From NCBI GenBank assembly GCA_964445525.1, contig CAYULA010000010.1, positions 1 through 64,000 of the forward strand: a stretch of 64,000 bases of DNA, written 5' to 3'. Positions 1 through 7,676 of the stretch are shown here, in pieces. The position numbers and the translations under genes were made by a program. Each line of letters opens with the position of its first letter. The first letter of the stretch is position 1. The DNA comes from Penumbrarchaeum sp964445525 (GTDB taxonomy: Archaea > Thermoplasmatota > Penumbrarchaeia > Penumbrarchaeales > Penumbrarchaeaceae). Under the pieces are notes generated by a model, which did not search any database, had not been told where the DNA came from, and worked only from the letters and a program-made list of their open reading frames with translations.

Positions 1-32
1 AAAGAAAGAACTCTGAAACAGAGGAGGAATTA

Positions 33-61
33 GAACGCCCCTAAACGGGGCGTTCTTTTTT
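33..61 (+). terminator. Intrinsic-type terminator hairpin with T tract
   Basis: A 9-bp perfect stem (GAACGCCCC, 33-41, with GGGGCGTTC, 47-55) and a 5-nt loop are followed by six T residues on the + strand. It would end a + strand gene lying off the left edge. The bases before it leave two open frames, ending at TAG 31-33 or at TAA 42-44, so the C-terminus of that gene cannot be assigned. It also separates that transcript from the convergent gene at 121-492. Confidence 0.8.
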
Positions 62-120
62 GATTTTTTATTCCAATGAGATTTTCAATTCAATTTTAAA
101 AAACGAATTTTATTACCATA

Positions 121-492
121 TCATCTCGACTGGAACCAGTCCCTTGCTTCCTCCTCATCCAGAAACAGTTTGAACTGCTTGCTCTTGTTGTTTGAGAGCC
201 TCTCGTAAAACTGCAATTTCAGATCGATCTCATTGCAGATGACAGCTGTCTTGAATGACTCATCCAGTCCCATCCTGTCACATATCATCGACAGATCAAC
301 CATCCTGGACATTTCAATATTGAATGTTGCTTTTTGTAAATCAATGATGATCTTTCTGGTGAGATATTTTCTTGAAGAATCCATTATTTCCTGCACCAGG
401 TCATAAGCCTGGGACAGATATATATCACCACTTAGCCGGCAAATTATTACTTTCAGGTTTTCATCAAAGGAGATATCATATTCCATCTTCAC
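121..492 (-). CDS. STAS/SpoIIAA-like small protein
   Basis: A 123-residue soluble protein with no signal peptide or membrane segment. The alternating strand/helix pattern (KVIICRLSGDI near the N-terminus, KIIIDLQKAT in the middle, FKTAVICNEID, and a C-terminal DEEEARDWF helix) is what SpoIIAA-like/STAS family proteins show, and the length fits that family. Such proteins are usually regulatory or lipid/nucleotide-binding, but no partner kinase or phosphatase lies next to it, so the role is unknown. It is convergent with a gene off the left edge and separated from it by the hairpin at 33-61. The family assignment rests on pattern only and could be wrong. Confidence 0.55.
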   Translation of the reverse strand: MKMEYDISFDENLKVIICRLSGDIYLSQAYDLVQEIMDSSRKYLTRKIIIDLQKATFNIEMSRMVDLSMICDRMGLDESFKTAVICNEIDLKLQFYERLSNNKSKQFKLFLDEEEARDWFQSR

Positions 493-868
493 ACCCGTAT
501 ACTGGAGGCAACATCAGCCGTCTATTGCACTCTCCACCGGGTAATCATTCAAACGGATTATAAAATAATTTCTGCCTCATTCCAGCAGATATCGAATTTT
601 CCAATAAGATATGTTAAATTTTCGATTTTTCGAATTTGAAACTAAAATCTTATCTATTTTGTTGGCAATGGGTATCTGGACAGTGGGCAGATTTGTTTTT
701 TGAAAAACGCATTCAATCCTCTCTTCTAATTCCCCACTGTCCCGGAAGGCGGGTTCTCCTGCGGGAGTTCTTCCCGTCTTCCTCTAATAATTCAATTAAT
801 ATCTGAATAAAGTCTTAATTAACGAAACTTTATATAACTACATAATCTATATAGACGGAGTGGTACCA
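493..868. other. Intergenic region with inverted repeats and a promoter
   Basis: No convincing gene lies here. A perfect 10-bp inverted repeat (GGACAGTGGG at 678-687, CCCACTGTCC at 733-742) encloses a short GTTTTT/AAAAAC stem, and is followed by nested stems CGGG/CCCG (750-776) around CTCC-TGCG-GGAG (756-767). Together they could fold as a roughly 100-nt structured RNA. A TATA-like box (TTTATATAA, about 829-837) just before the next gene is probably its promoter. Confidence 0.45.
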
Positions 869-1495
869 ATGGTCGATAAGTGCTATATTTGTAAACGTGG
901 AAGAAGGGAGATTAATTCACTTTTCAAGGAAATACTTACCCCCTTCAGAGAAAAAGTTGCAGAGCTGGAAAAGAAACAGAAAGAGATAACAGAAAACGGA
1001 AAGGAAAAGATGGAGGCCTTCAAGGCAAAGCACGAAGGGAAAGATTATCTCAATTTCAACTTCCATACCATAAAGACAGATAAAGAACAGTTCGAAAAGG
1101 TGATTCCGGACCTTTCGGAATTCTTCCAGTATCAAAATTGGAGAACATACAAAAAATTCAACAACAAGGCCATTCTCCGGGATGTTGTTGATTATGTGAA
1201 TGCACCGGACTTCTGGGATGTGTCCATCAAGAAAAAATATGTAAACGATGATCCCAGGATCGAGCTTCAGAGTATAATCAGGAAGAAAGAGGAATGGAAC
1301 AGATTGATCTCGAACTTCGATCTGAATAAATATTCAGCAAGACTGTTTTCCAAGAGGGATTTCGATTTTCTTGACAAGGATGAGAGAAAACCTGTAGTGG
1401 ACGAATTCGCAAAGAGGACCTCCGAGGTCCATATCTGCCCGGTATGCAAGGATATACTTCAGAAAACAGGTAAAGGTAAATTAAAATTGAAATGA
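869..1495 (+). CDS. Hypothetical protein with terminal CxxC pairs
   Basis: About 208 residues, lysine- and glutamate-rich and predicted soluble. One CxxC pair (CYIC) sits at the very N-terminus and a second (CPVC) about 20 residues from the C-terminus, so the two ends may jointly bind one zinc ion. Between them is a charged coiled-coil-like stretch (residues about 20-55) and a helical region. I do not recognise the family. The open frame begins with GTG at 860, but the ATG at 869 is preceded by GGAG (857-860) with 8-nt spacing and by a TATA-like box near 829-837, so 869 is preferred. It stands alone, with no operon partner. Confidence 0.7.
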   Translation: MVDKCYICKRGRREINSLFKEILTPFREKVAELEKKQKEITENGKEKMEAFKAKHEGKDYLNFNFHTIKTDKEQFEKVIPDLSEFFQYQNWRTYKKFNNKAILRDVVDYVNAPDFWDVSIKKKYVNDDPRIELQSIIRKKEEWNRLISNFDLNKYSARLFSKRDFDFLDKDERKPVVDEFAKRTSEVHICPVCKDILQKTGKGKLKLK

Positions 1496-1683
1496 CCGGC
1501 ATGACGATCCATATTGATTTGACATTGCGGTCCTTGTAACGAATATTGTCTATCTCCGTTGAGAGATGTCCGATCCCTATAATAATAAAAAGCTCGATTT
1601 TCGTACCAGAGAAAGGGCAACAGGAAGAAAAAGGTTGAAAAGAAGAATATCACATACCGGGATGGAAGAATCCTTGATCCGGA

Positions 1684-2541
1684 TCAGCTCTCCATAATGG
1701 CCCTCACCAGATCCAGGGTCCTCCTGGTCTCCTTCACATCATGTACCCTGATCACCGATGCTCCGTTGAGGTATGCCACAACGGCAGCTCCAAGCGATCC
1801 TTCCAATCTGTCCTTCACATCCAGGTCCAGGACCTTACCGATGAAGGACTTCCTGGAGGCACCGACCAGTACGGGGCAGTCAAGTTCGCAGAACCTGTCC
1901 AGGTCCCTCAGGAGAATTAGATTGTCCTCCACCCTCTTTCCGAACCCTATGCCGGGATCCACGAAAAGTCTCTCCTTTTTTCCTCCCTTTTCAACGAAGG
2001 AATCGATCCTACCTTCGAGGAAGGCCAAAACCTCCTCCACAACATCATCGTAGGAAGGATCGACCTGCATATTTCTCGGTGTACCCTTCATATGCATCAA
2101 TACAGCATTGACATCCCTCTCGATCACCAGGTCCTCCATTCCGGGTTCCCTGAGACTGTTCACGTCATTGACCATGACAGCCCCCGCATCGAGGGCCCTC
2201 CTAGCCACTTCAGGATGCCTCGTATCTATTGAAATGGGAACATCGATGTTATCCGCGATCGCCTCGATCACAGGTATGGTCCTGTCCATCTCCTCTTCTG
2301 TGAGGACCTCCTCTGCAAAAGGTCTGGTGGATTCACCCCCGATATCGATGATATCGGCTCCCTCTTCCACCATCTTGAGGGACCGGTCCACCGCTTTTTG
2401 GAAAGTGTTGTGCTCCCCTCCATCCGAGAATGAGTCCGGAGTAACGTTGAGTATGCCCATTATCAGGGGAGGTCTCAGGTTGGAGAACTTTTTTCTATCG
2501 AAATCTTTCAAGGAACCCGTGGATATGTCCATATCAATCAT
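1684..2541 (-). CDS. folP: Dihydropteroate synthase
   Basis: Condenses the pterin pyrophosphate with p-aminobenzoate (or an archaeal equivalent) to give dihydropteroate, in folate or related pterin synthesis. All family signatures are present in order: the N-terminal GILNVTPDSFSDGG loop, DIIDIGGESTRP, the SIDTRHPEVA strand, the MVNDVNS motif, DPGIGFGK and VGASRKSFIG. About 285 residues, a normal single-domain DHPS. The frame opens with GTG at 2550, but the ATG at 2541 has a GGGTGA Shine-Dalgarno 5 nt upstream and overlaps the topA stop codon by 8 nt, which suggests translational coupling. Folate use in this organism fits with SHMT and PurH elsewhere in the window. Pairing with topA is probably operon convenience. 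Confidence 0.93.
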   Translation of the reverse strand: MIDMDISTGSLKDFDRKKFSNLRPPLIMGILNVTPDSFSDGGEHNTFQKAVDRSLKMVEEGADIIDIGGESTRPFAEEVLTEEEMDRTIPVIEAIADNIDVPISIDTRHPEVARRALDAGAVMVNDVNSLREPGMEDLVIERDVNAVLMHMKGTPRNMQVDPSYDDVVEEVLAFLEGRIDSFVEKGGKKERLFVDPGIGFGKRVEDNLILLRDLDRFCELDCPVLVGASRKSFIGKVLDLDVKDRLEGSLGAAVVAYLNGASVIRVHDVKETRRTLDLVRAIMES

Positions 2542-4558
2542 TGGTCTCACCCTTCTTCTCCTTCTTGGAAGGACAATCGGGATTCATGCAGGTTGTTATG
2601 GGAGGACCTCTCCTGTACATTATCATCATGGGAGACCTGCAGACCTCGCATTTTTCCTCGGAAAATCCGAGTTTGCCTCTTTGAGGAAGAGGATAGCTCT
2701 TGGAACATCTGGGGAACATGGAACATCTGACATACCGCTTTCCCCTTTTGGACCTCACCATCATAAGGTCGTTGTCGCACCTGGGGCATTTGCCGACAAT
2801 ATCCTGGACGTTGAGAGCTTCGGATATCTCCTTTCCAATTGCCCGTTTGTGCTTTTCCATCTCCTCCATTATCCCGGTCAGCATATCCCTTGATTCCTCT
2901 ATCACCTCTTCCTGGGTGAGTTTGTCCAGAGAGATCTTTTCCATGTCCTCTTCAAGACGGGAGGTCATGTGATGCTCGGTAATGGTCCTGGCATGTCTTT
3001 CGAGCGATTCAATCAATGCCGACCCCGAAAGCGTGGGTCGCGGAGGGGAATCCTCAATATATCTCCTGGAATAGAGTTTCTGGATTATCTCGTGCCTTGT
3101 TGATTTGGTTCCAAGTCCCAGGCTCTCCATCTCCTGAATAAGACCTCCCTGGCTGTATCTGTAAGGAGGCTTTGTCTCCTTTTCAAGGAGTTCCATCTTC
3201 TCTATGTCCAGTATATTCCCTTCCCTGAGAACGGGAAGTACGGTTTCCTTCACCTTGGAGAGGGTGTAGACGGATCTCCAGCCGGGACTTATCATCCTAA
3301 CCCCGGATGAGTTGAAGATCTCGGAGTTGATATCGAACCTGATAGAGGTAACCTTCACTATGCAGGGATCGTGAAGTGTGGCCAGGAACCTTCGGACCAC
3401 CAGATCGTATACCTTGAACTTCTCGGGACCCAGTTCGGCCTTTGTGGCAAAGGCGGTGGGATAGATCGGTGGATGATCGGTAGTTTGCTTCTTACCCCTG
3501 GTTGCTGTGATATTGGACTTTTTCAGGATATGATCGGAAGCATCCTTGTAAGGACCTTTTCCAAGCTCCTCAACGGTCTTTCTGAGGTCCAGTCCCTTGG
3601 GGTATACCGTGTTGTCTGTTCTCGGGTAGGATATGTACCCGTTGGTGTAGAGGTCCTCTGCAATCGACATGATTCTGGCTGCCTGCATCCCCATCGAGTT
3701 GGCGGCCCTTATGAACTGGGTTGTGTTGAAGGGAGTGGGCGGCCTGTCCTTCCTCTCTCTTTCCTTCAATTCCTTGACAAGGGCCTTTTTCTCGTCTTTG
3801 ACCTTCTTGAAGATCGATTCCGCCATCTCCTTTTCGAATATGTCTCCCTTGGAATGATGGGCCTCTATATTGTCCTGAAGTAGTGCCTCTATCCTCCAGA
3901 AAGGGACCGGTTTGAATGCCTTTATCTCCTTTTCCTTGTTTACAATGAGAGCCAGAGTGGGACTCTGGACCCTTCCGACGGAGAGGAACTCGTGACCCAA
4001 TCTGTCGGCTGCAAGGGAGATGAACCGGGTGAGTGTGGCTCCCCATACAAGATCGAGAATCTGCCTGGTTTCCGCTGCGGAGGCCAGGGCCATGTCCATT
4101 CGGACAGGTTCCTTGAAAGAGCCCTTGACCTCGTCTGCTGTAAGTGAGGAGAAATGGGTCCTCCAGACCATCTCGTAAGCGTCGGGCCCCAAGGCATATT
4201 CAACAGCTTCCTTTCCGATGAGTTCCCCCTCCCGGTCGTAATCGGTTGCAACGTAGACGCTCTTGGCTTCCTTGACGAGGTCCTTCAGGACGCCTGCTAT
4301 AGATCTGGCTGACACCATTCTCGTTGGTTCCACATTGATGAGGTCCCTGGGATCCACACCTGACCAGTTGTTGTACTTCTTGGGGAAATCCATGTTCAGA
4401 ATGTGTCCCCTGAGCCCGATAACAGCCGTGTTATCCTTGTTCCAGGCGAATTTGTATACTGGGACCCTGCCACGCTTTTCGACCTTGAAATGGCCGCTGG
4501 AGAGGATGTCGGAGATCCTCTTTGCGGCATTGTCCTTCTCGCAGATTATCAATCTCAT
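2534..4558 (-). CDS. topA: DNA topoisomerase I (type IA)
   Basis: Relaxes negative supercoils by single-strand passage. 674 residues. The N-terminal TOPRIM domain starts MRLIICEKDNAAKRI; the acidic DYDREGE motif is present. The catalytic tyrosine is Y311 in SYPRTDN, and GRVQSPTLAL precedes it. The C-terminus carries two four-cysteine zinc ribbons (CPRC...CSMFPRC and CEVC...CMNPDC) followed by a lysine-rich tail. There is no N-terminal helicase domain, so this is not reverse gyrase. A TATA-like element on the minus strand at about 4595-4602 gives a short leader. The 3' end overlaps folP, implying one transcript. Confidence 0.96.
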   Translation of the reverse strand: MRLIICEKDNAAKRISDILSSGHFKVEKRGRVPVYKFAWNKDNTAVIGLRGHILNMDFPKKYNNWSGVDPRDLINVEPTRMVSARSIAGVLKDLVKEAKSVYVATDYDREGELIGKEAVEYALGPDAYEMVWRTHFSSLTADEVKGSFKEPVRMDMALASAAETRQILDLVWGATLTRFISLAADRLGHEFLSVGRVQSPTLALIVNKEKEIKAFKPVPFWRIEALLQDNIEAHHSKGDIFEKEMAESIFKKVKDEKKALVKELKERERKDRPPTPFNTTQFIRAANSMGMQAARIMSIAEDLYTNGYISYPRTDNTVYPKGLDLRKTVEELGKGPYKDASDHILKKSNITATRGKKQTTDHPPIYPTAFATKAELGPEKFKVYDLVVRRFLATLHDPCIVKVTSIRFDINSEIFNSSGVRMISPGWRSVYTLSKVKETVLPVLREGNILDIEKMELLEKETKPPYRYSQGGLIQEMESLGLGTKSTRHEIIQKLYSRRYIEDSPPRPTLSGSALIESLERHARTITEHHMTSRLEEDMEKISLDKLTQEEVIEESRDMLTGIMEEMEKHKRAIGKEISEALNVQDIVGKCPRCDNDLMMVRSKRGKRYVRCSMFPRCSKSYPLPQRGKLGFSEEKCEVCRSPMMIMYRRGPPITTCMNPDCPSKKEKKGETND

Positions 4559-4633
4559 CGGAGCACCGGTAGGGCCCCGGGATGGTGGAAATTTGTATAT
4601 AACTATTGTTGAGAGTAGACGTAAAATGGATGC

Positions 4634-5908
4634 TTAATGGTAAAGACACCATTTCCATGCGGGGATGATTTCTATTCTCCCTCCCTCCATTTCCAATTCA
4701 TCTTCCTGTTCTTTTGTAACTATGATTCCATTATCCAGCCCGTATTTTTTCATGGCTCCGGTCAAACCCTCAATCTCTCTTTCCCTGTTGCTCTCATTCA
4801 GTTCCCAGGTGACCTGGACCATGGATGTTATTTCATTTCTTTCAACGAGAACAAGATCGCATTCCCTGTCGTTTTCGTGATAGAACACTTCCCCTTTCCT
4901 TGATAACTGGTAGAAAATGATATTTTCCAGTATCTTCCCCAGGTCCTTTGTGGTTCTCGAGGATATGGGACGAATGAACCCGTGATCGGTCAGGTAGAAT
5001 TTTTTCGGATTTGATAGTTGAACCTTGATGCTTGTATCGTACCTGTGGATCACTTTGCAGAAGTAAGCTTCCTCCAGATAGTGAATATAATTCTGCACTG
5101 TTGTGGAACTACCGGCTCCGATTATTTTTTTGAGGGAATTATACGAGAAACGGTTGGTGACGTTCGATATGAGATAGGTATACAGGTCCTTCAACAATCG
5201 GACATTTTCCAGACCATATCTCACAACGATATCCTTTATCACGATATCCTCGTAGGTTCTGAAGAGGACCTCCAGGTCCCGGTATTTGAGGTATTCCGGC
5301 ATTCCACCTTCTCTCAGATATTCATCAAATCCTTTTATTATCTCCACTCTCGTTTCAGTACTCAAAACGGCCCTCTCATCATGGTCGATTTCCTTGAAAT
5401 CCAGAAATTCCCTGAAGGAAAACGGCGTCAACTCGATCTTGAGATATCTTCCCGTAAGTTTGGTTCCCAGTTCCTTGCTTAGTAGGTTTGCGTTGGAACC
5501 GGTCAGATAGAACTTGAATCCCATCTCCTTGAATCTTCTGACGAATGATTCGAAACCATGAATGTTTTGGACCTCATCCAGCAGGAATACATTTTTCTTT
5601 CCGAATAATGAGAGTTGAGCCTCGTAAATATCGTTGAAATCCTCTGCCTTGAAGGTCCTCAGCCTTTCATCCTCGAAATTGACGTAGTAGAAATTTTCAT
5701 CTTTCAGATGATGACTTATTATCTGCCTGAGAAAGGTGGATTTACCGCATCTTCTGATCCCCGATATCACGACAACGTGGGGAAAGCCCTTGATCTCCTC
5801 TATCCGGTCCATGGCATATCTTCTGATTCCTTTTTCCTTGTCCAGAATCATTGATCTCTGATCGAGAGCGATCTCTTTCAGGAGTTCCTTTCCAACCATG
5901 TAATGCAA
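4634..5908 (-). CDS. AAA ATPase with DUF4143 domain
   Basis: 424 residues of the AAA_14/DUF4143 family, whose biological role is not settled. Visible: Walker A GIRRCGKST (residues 50-58), Walker B VFLLDEVQN, a sensor segment KFYLTGSNANLL, then the DUF4143 region with a winged-helix-like section and a C-terminal restriction-endonuclease-like core (ECDLVLV then MVQVTW). The canonical lysine of that nuclease core looks replaced, so cutting activity is doubtful. Two ATGs, 5908 and 5899, are possible. A TATA box at 5922-5929 would place transcription start at about the second, so leaderless translation from 5899 is likely. Three evenly spaced palindromes lie directly upstream (5932-6014), implying specific regulation. 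Confidence 0.88.
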   Translation of the reverse strand: MHYMVGKELLKEIALDQRSMILDKEKGIRRYAMDRIEEIKGFPHVVVISGIRRCGKSTFLRQIISHHLKDENFYYVNFEDERLRTFKAEDFNDIYEAQLSLFGKKNVFLLDEVQNIHGFESFVRRFKEMGFKFYLTGSNANLLSKELGTKLTGRYLKIELTPFSFREFLDFKEIDHDERAVLSTETRVEIIKGFDEYLREGGMPEYLKYRDLEVLFRTYEDIVIKDIVVRYGLENVRLLKDLYTYLISNVTNRFSYNSLKKIIGAGSSTTVQNYIHYLEEAYFCKVIHRYDTSIKVQLSNPKKFYLTDHGFIRPISSRTTKDLGKILENIIFYQLSRKGEVFYHENDRECDLVLVERNEITSMVQVTWELNESNREREIEGLTGAMKKYGLDNGIIVTKEQEDELEMEGGRIEIIPAWKWCLYH

Positions 5909-5921
5909 TTATTATATCCCT

Positions 5922-5929
5922 TTAAATAG
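5922..5929 (-). promoter_or_regulatory. TATA box of the AAA/DUF4143 gene
   Basis: Read on the minus strand this is TATTTAAA, about 25 nt upstream of the second ATG (5899) of the ATPase gene. The operator-like repeats begin immediately upstream of it, at the position of the B-recognition element. Confidence 0.5.
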
Positions 5930-5931
5930 GT

Positions 5932-6014
5932 TTCCATCGAGAATGGAAGATATGAGAGTATTTCTTCCATTTAAAATAAAAGATTAATGTTATTTCTTTC
6001 CATTTAGAATGGAA
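5932..6014. promoter_or_regulatory. Three operator-like palindromes at 33-bp spacing
   Basis: TTCCAT-N5-ATGGAA occurs at 5932-5948 and at 5998-6014, where the symmetry extends to 9-bp arms with a 3-bp centre (5996-6016). A degenerate copy (TTCCAT intact, right half ATAAAA) sits at 5965-5981. Start-to-start spacing is exactly 33 bp in both cases, about three helical turns, so all sites face the same side of the DNA. They abut the ATPase promoter and probably bind a dimeric regulator cooperatively. The regulator is not identifiable from this window. Confidence 0.6.
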
Positions 6015-6081
6015 AGTAGCAGGGTAATCATCCTCGGATGCTGGAGGAAAATAACTTTAAGGACCAGCATAATTGAAAGGA

Positions 6082-6153
6082 CTAACATGAATAATAGTCT
6101 GAATGTGACCGAGAAAAAATGATTTGATGATTCGCATCAACAATCAATCTCAC
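6082..6153 (-). pseudogene. Truncated VapC-like PIN toxin remnant
   Basis: Twenty-four nt after the antitoxin stop codon there is a strong Shine-Dalgarno (GAGGTGG, 6160-6166), 6 nt before a GTG (6151-6153) that starts MRLIVDAN. That is the typical first strand of a PIN-domain toxin with its first catalytic aspartate. The frame then loses PIN resemblance and stops after 23 codons. No further PIN sequence follows on this strand before the ATPase promoter. I read it as the 5' stub of a vapC deleted just after the first motif. The stretch is short, so the match could be chance, but position, ribosome site and motif agree. Confidence 0.45.
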
Positions 6154-6176
6154 GCGAGGCCACCTCAGGAATTGAG

Positions 6177-6398
6177 TTACTTTTCATATCGCTTTCTGAG
6201 GGACCTGTTCACCTTTCTTCCAAGATCGATGCAATCGTCCTCGGAAAGATCGCTGTCCTGAAAAAGTTCATCCATCATCTTCCTGGATGCTATCTTTCTG
6301 AATTCCTCCATCACGGCTTTTCTGGCGATATCATCCCATTTCACATCTGGGAATTCCCTGAATATCCTTTCAGGCACCTGGACCTTAACAATGGTCAT
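6177..6398 (-). CDS. VapB-like type II antitoxin (orphan)
   Basis: 73 residues from the preferred ATG at 6398, which has AGGTGA just upstream; the longer frame from 6422 has no such site. The short N-terminal strand VKVQVPERIF followed by helices (WDDIARKAVMEEFRKIA) and the C-terminal SEDDCIDLGRKVN segment match archaeal VapB-like antitoxins, which neutralise a PIN-domain RNase toxin and autoregulate the pair. The partner is reduced to a 23-codon stub directly downstream (6082-6153), so the antitoxin now appears to be alone. It may protect against a related toxin elsewhere in the genome. Confidence 0.6.
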   Translation of the reverse strand: MTIVKVQVPERIFREFPDVKWDDIARKAVMEEFRKIASRKMMDELFQDSDLSEDDCIDLGRKVNRSLRKRYEK

Positions 6399-6674
6399 TT
6401 TGAAATCACCTGATATTATCATATCTCAAGTTGATTATTTACTCGTTGTTCCGTCCTGGTAAGAAATCATTCTTAAAATCCTCATCAGGTTTTTATTCCC
6501 CTTGGTTTTCCTCAATTCACTTCAAGGAGTCATCATTAAAACCTCAAGCCTTTTCAACAATGTAAAGGTAACAACACTTTCCTTCAGTAACTAAACTTCC
6601 TCTAACCGTAAAATAGATAAGGTAAAAATACCAGTCAATATTGTTATCGACCCTATCCACGGATGTGAAAGAAA

Positions 6675-6881
6675 ATGACCGAAAAAAAGGACCCCGATGA
6701 GGATCTCTTTGAGGATGTAGAGAACATCGAAGGGGAAGAAGGTCAGTGGGTAGCGATACGCAACGGGAAAACGATCAAAACCAGCAATAATTCTGCGGAA
6801 TTGTATGCTCTGGCCGAAAAATTCCCCGCAGGAGAAGTATGCGTGACGAAAATTCTTTATGCAGGTGCATGCTTCTATTGA
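6675..6881 (+). CDS. Small DUF5678-like protein
   Basis: 68 residues: an acidic N-terminus, then a compact segment with QWVAIRNGKTIKTS and ALAEKFPAGEVCVTKIL, the pattern of the small DUF5678 family of unknown function. It stops at 6879-6881, four nt before the start of the aspartic-protease-like gene, so the two are almost certainly cotranscribed. My recollection is that such small proteins recur next to retropepsin-like genes in archaea; that is memory, not shown here. No signal peptide or metal motif is visible. Confidence 0.55.
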   Translation: MTEKKDPDEDLFEDVENIEGEEGQWVAIRNGKTIKTSNNSAELYALAEKFPAGEVCVTKILYAGACFY

Positions 6882-6885
6882 CAAA

Positions 6886-7152
6886 ATGAAATTGCCATCT
6901 TTTCATTATAAATACGCAATTCAACACGTTAAGGACCCATTTACTGGAGAGACAACTACGATCCATATTCCAAAGGTACCCTGCCGATTCGTGAACGGAT
7001 CGAATGTAATCATGGACAATGGTGTTCTGGACTCGGGAGCTGATTATTGTGTTATTAATATGAAGATGGCCGAATCATTGGGACTTGAATTGTTTGATTG
7101 CGGTCCGATGAAGGTGGTGAGAAATGAAAGACCGGATCACAACCCATCATAA
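6886..7152 (+). pseudogene. Retropepsin-like aspartic protease, C-terminally truncated
   Basis: About 88 residues from the ATG at 6886. The catalytic signature of single-domain retropepsin-like proteases is clear: GVLDSGADYCVI followed by MAESLGLEL. A complete domain of this clan normally continues 40-60 residues past this point, with a second glycine-rich strand pair forming the dimer core. Here the frame ends soon after GPMKVVRNE in a proline/histidine-rich tail and runs 16 nt into the convergent HAD gene. The gene is therefore probably broken at its 3' end by a deletion or rearrangement joining it to the HAD locus. A very short but functional variant cannot be excluded. Confidence 0.5.
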
Positions 7153-7640
7153 AGATCGATGATCTCCCTGATATCCTTCAAAACCCTCACCCTTTCATCA
7201 ACCTTCCCCGGAAAGATCCTCTTATACTTCGGCCTGGGAATGAAAATCGCATTGATCCCGGCCTCGAGGGCGGGGATCATGTCATGGCGATAGGAATTTC
7301 CCACCATGTAGATTCTGTTTCGGGGAATCCCCTTTCCGATGGAAAGCATCATCTCGGGGGTCTTCCTTCTCACCATATCCACATTGTCCTCATGGAACCA
7401 CTGCGCTATTCCCACGTGATCCATCTTGCTCCACTTGGAATCATGGTCCATCAACAGATTCATGGTTAGTATGTGGAGCCTGTCTCCTCTATTGGAAAGG
7501 TATCTCAATACATCGTCAGCTCCCCTGATCAAACCTCCGACAGGAGGGAGGACCCTGACCGGCATCTTGAATACAAGACTGTTGTACAGAGGGAAATTGG
7601 CAAGCGTATCGTCGTAATCGAATATGAAGAGGCGACGCAT
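7137..7640 (-). CDS. HAD-superfamily hydrolase
   Basis: About 167 residues, a probable phosphatase of the haloacid dehalogenase superfamily acting on an unknown small phosphate ester. Motif I is FIFDYDDTLA, with the nucleophile and acid Asp two apart. Motif II is the LTMN segment, and motif IV is GNSYRHDMIPALEAG. The frame opens with TTG at 7658, but the ATG at 7640 starts directly before motif I, as is usual. It lies just downstream of purP on the same strand and is likely cotranscribed. Its 3' end overlaps the truncated protease gene by 16 nt. Confidence 0.85.
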   Translation of the reverse strand: MRRLFIFDYDDTLANFPLYNSLVFKMPVRVLPPVGGLIRGADDVLRYLSNRGDRLHILTMNLLMDHDSKWSKMDHVGIAQWFHEDNVDMVRRKTPEMMLSIGKGIPRNRIYMVGNSYRHDMIPALEAGINAIFIPRPKYKRIFPGKVDERVRVLKDIREIIDLYDGL

Positions 7641-7676
7641 TCCAGCATACAAGGTCAATCGATATAATGAACCTTA

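Noticed and set aside
1..44. C-terminus of a + strand gene at the left edge
   Set aside because: Two frames are equally open (stops at 31-33 and 42-44), so no coding call can be supported.
2534..4558. Reverse gyrase
   Set aside because: Only the topoisomerase half is present; there is no N-terminal SF2 helicase domain.
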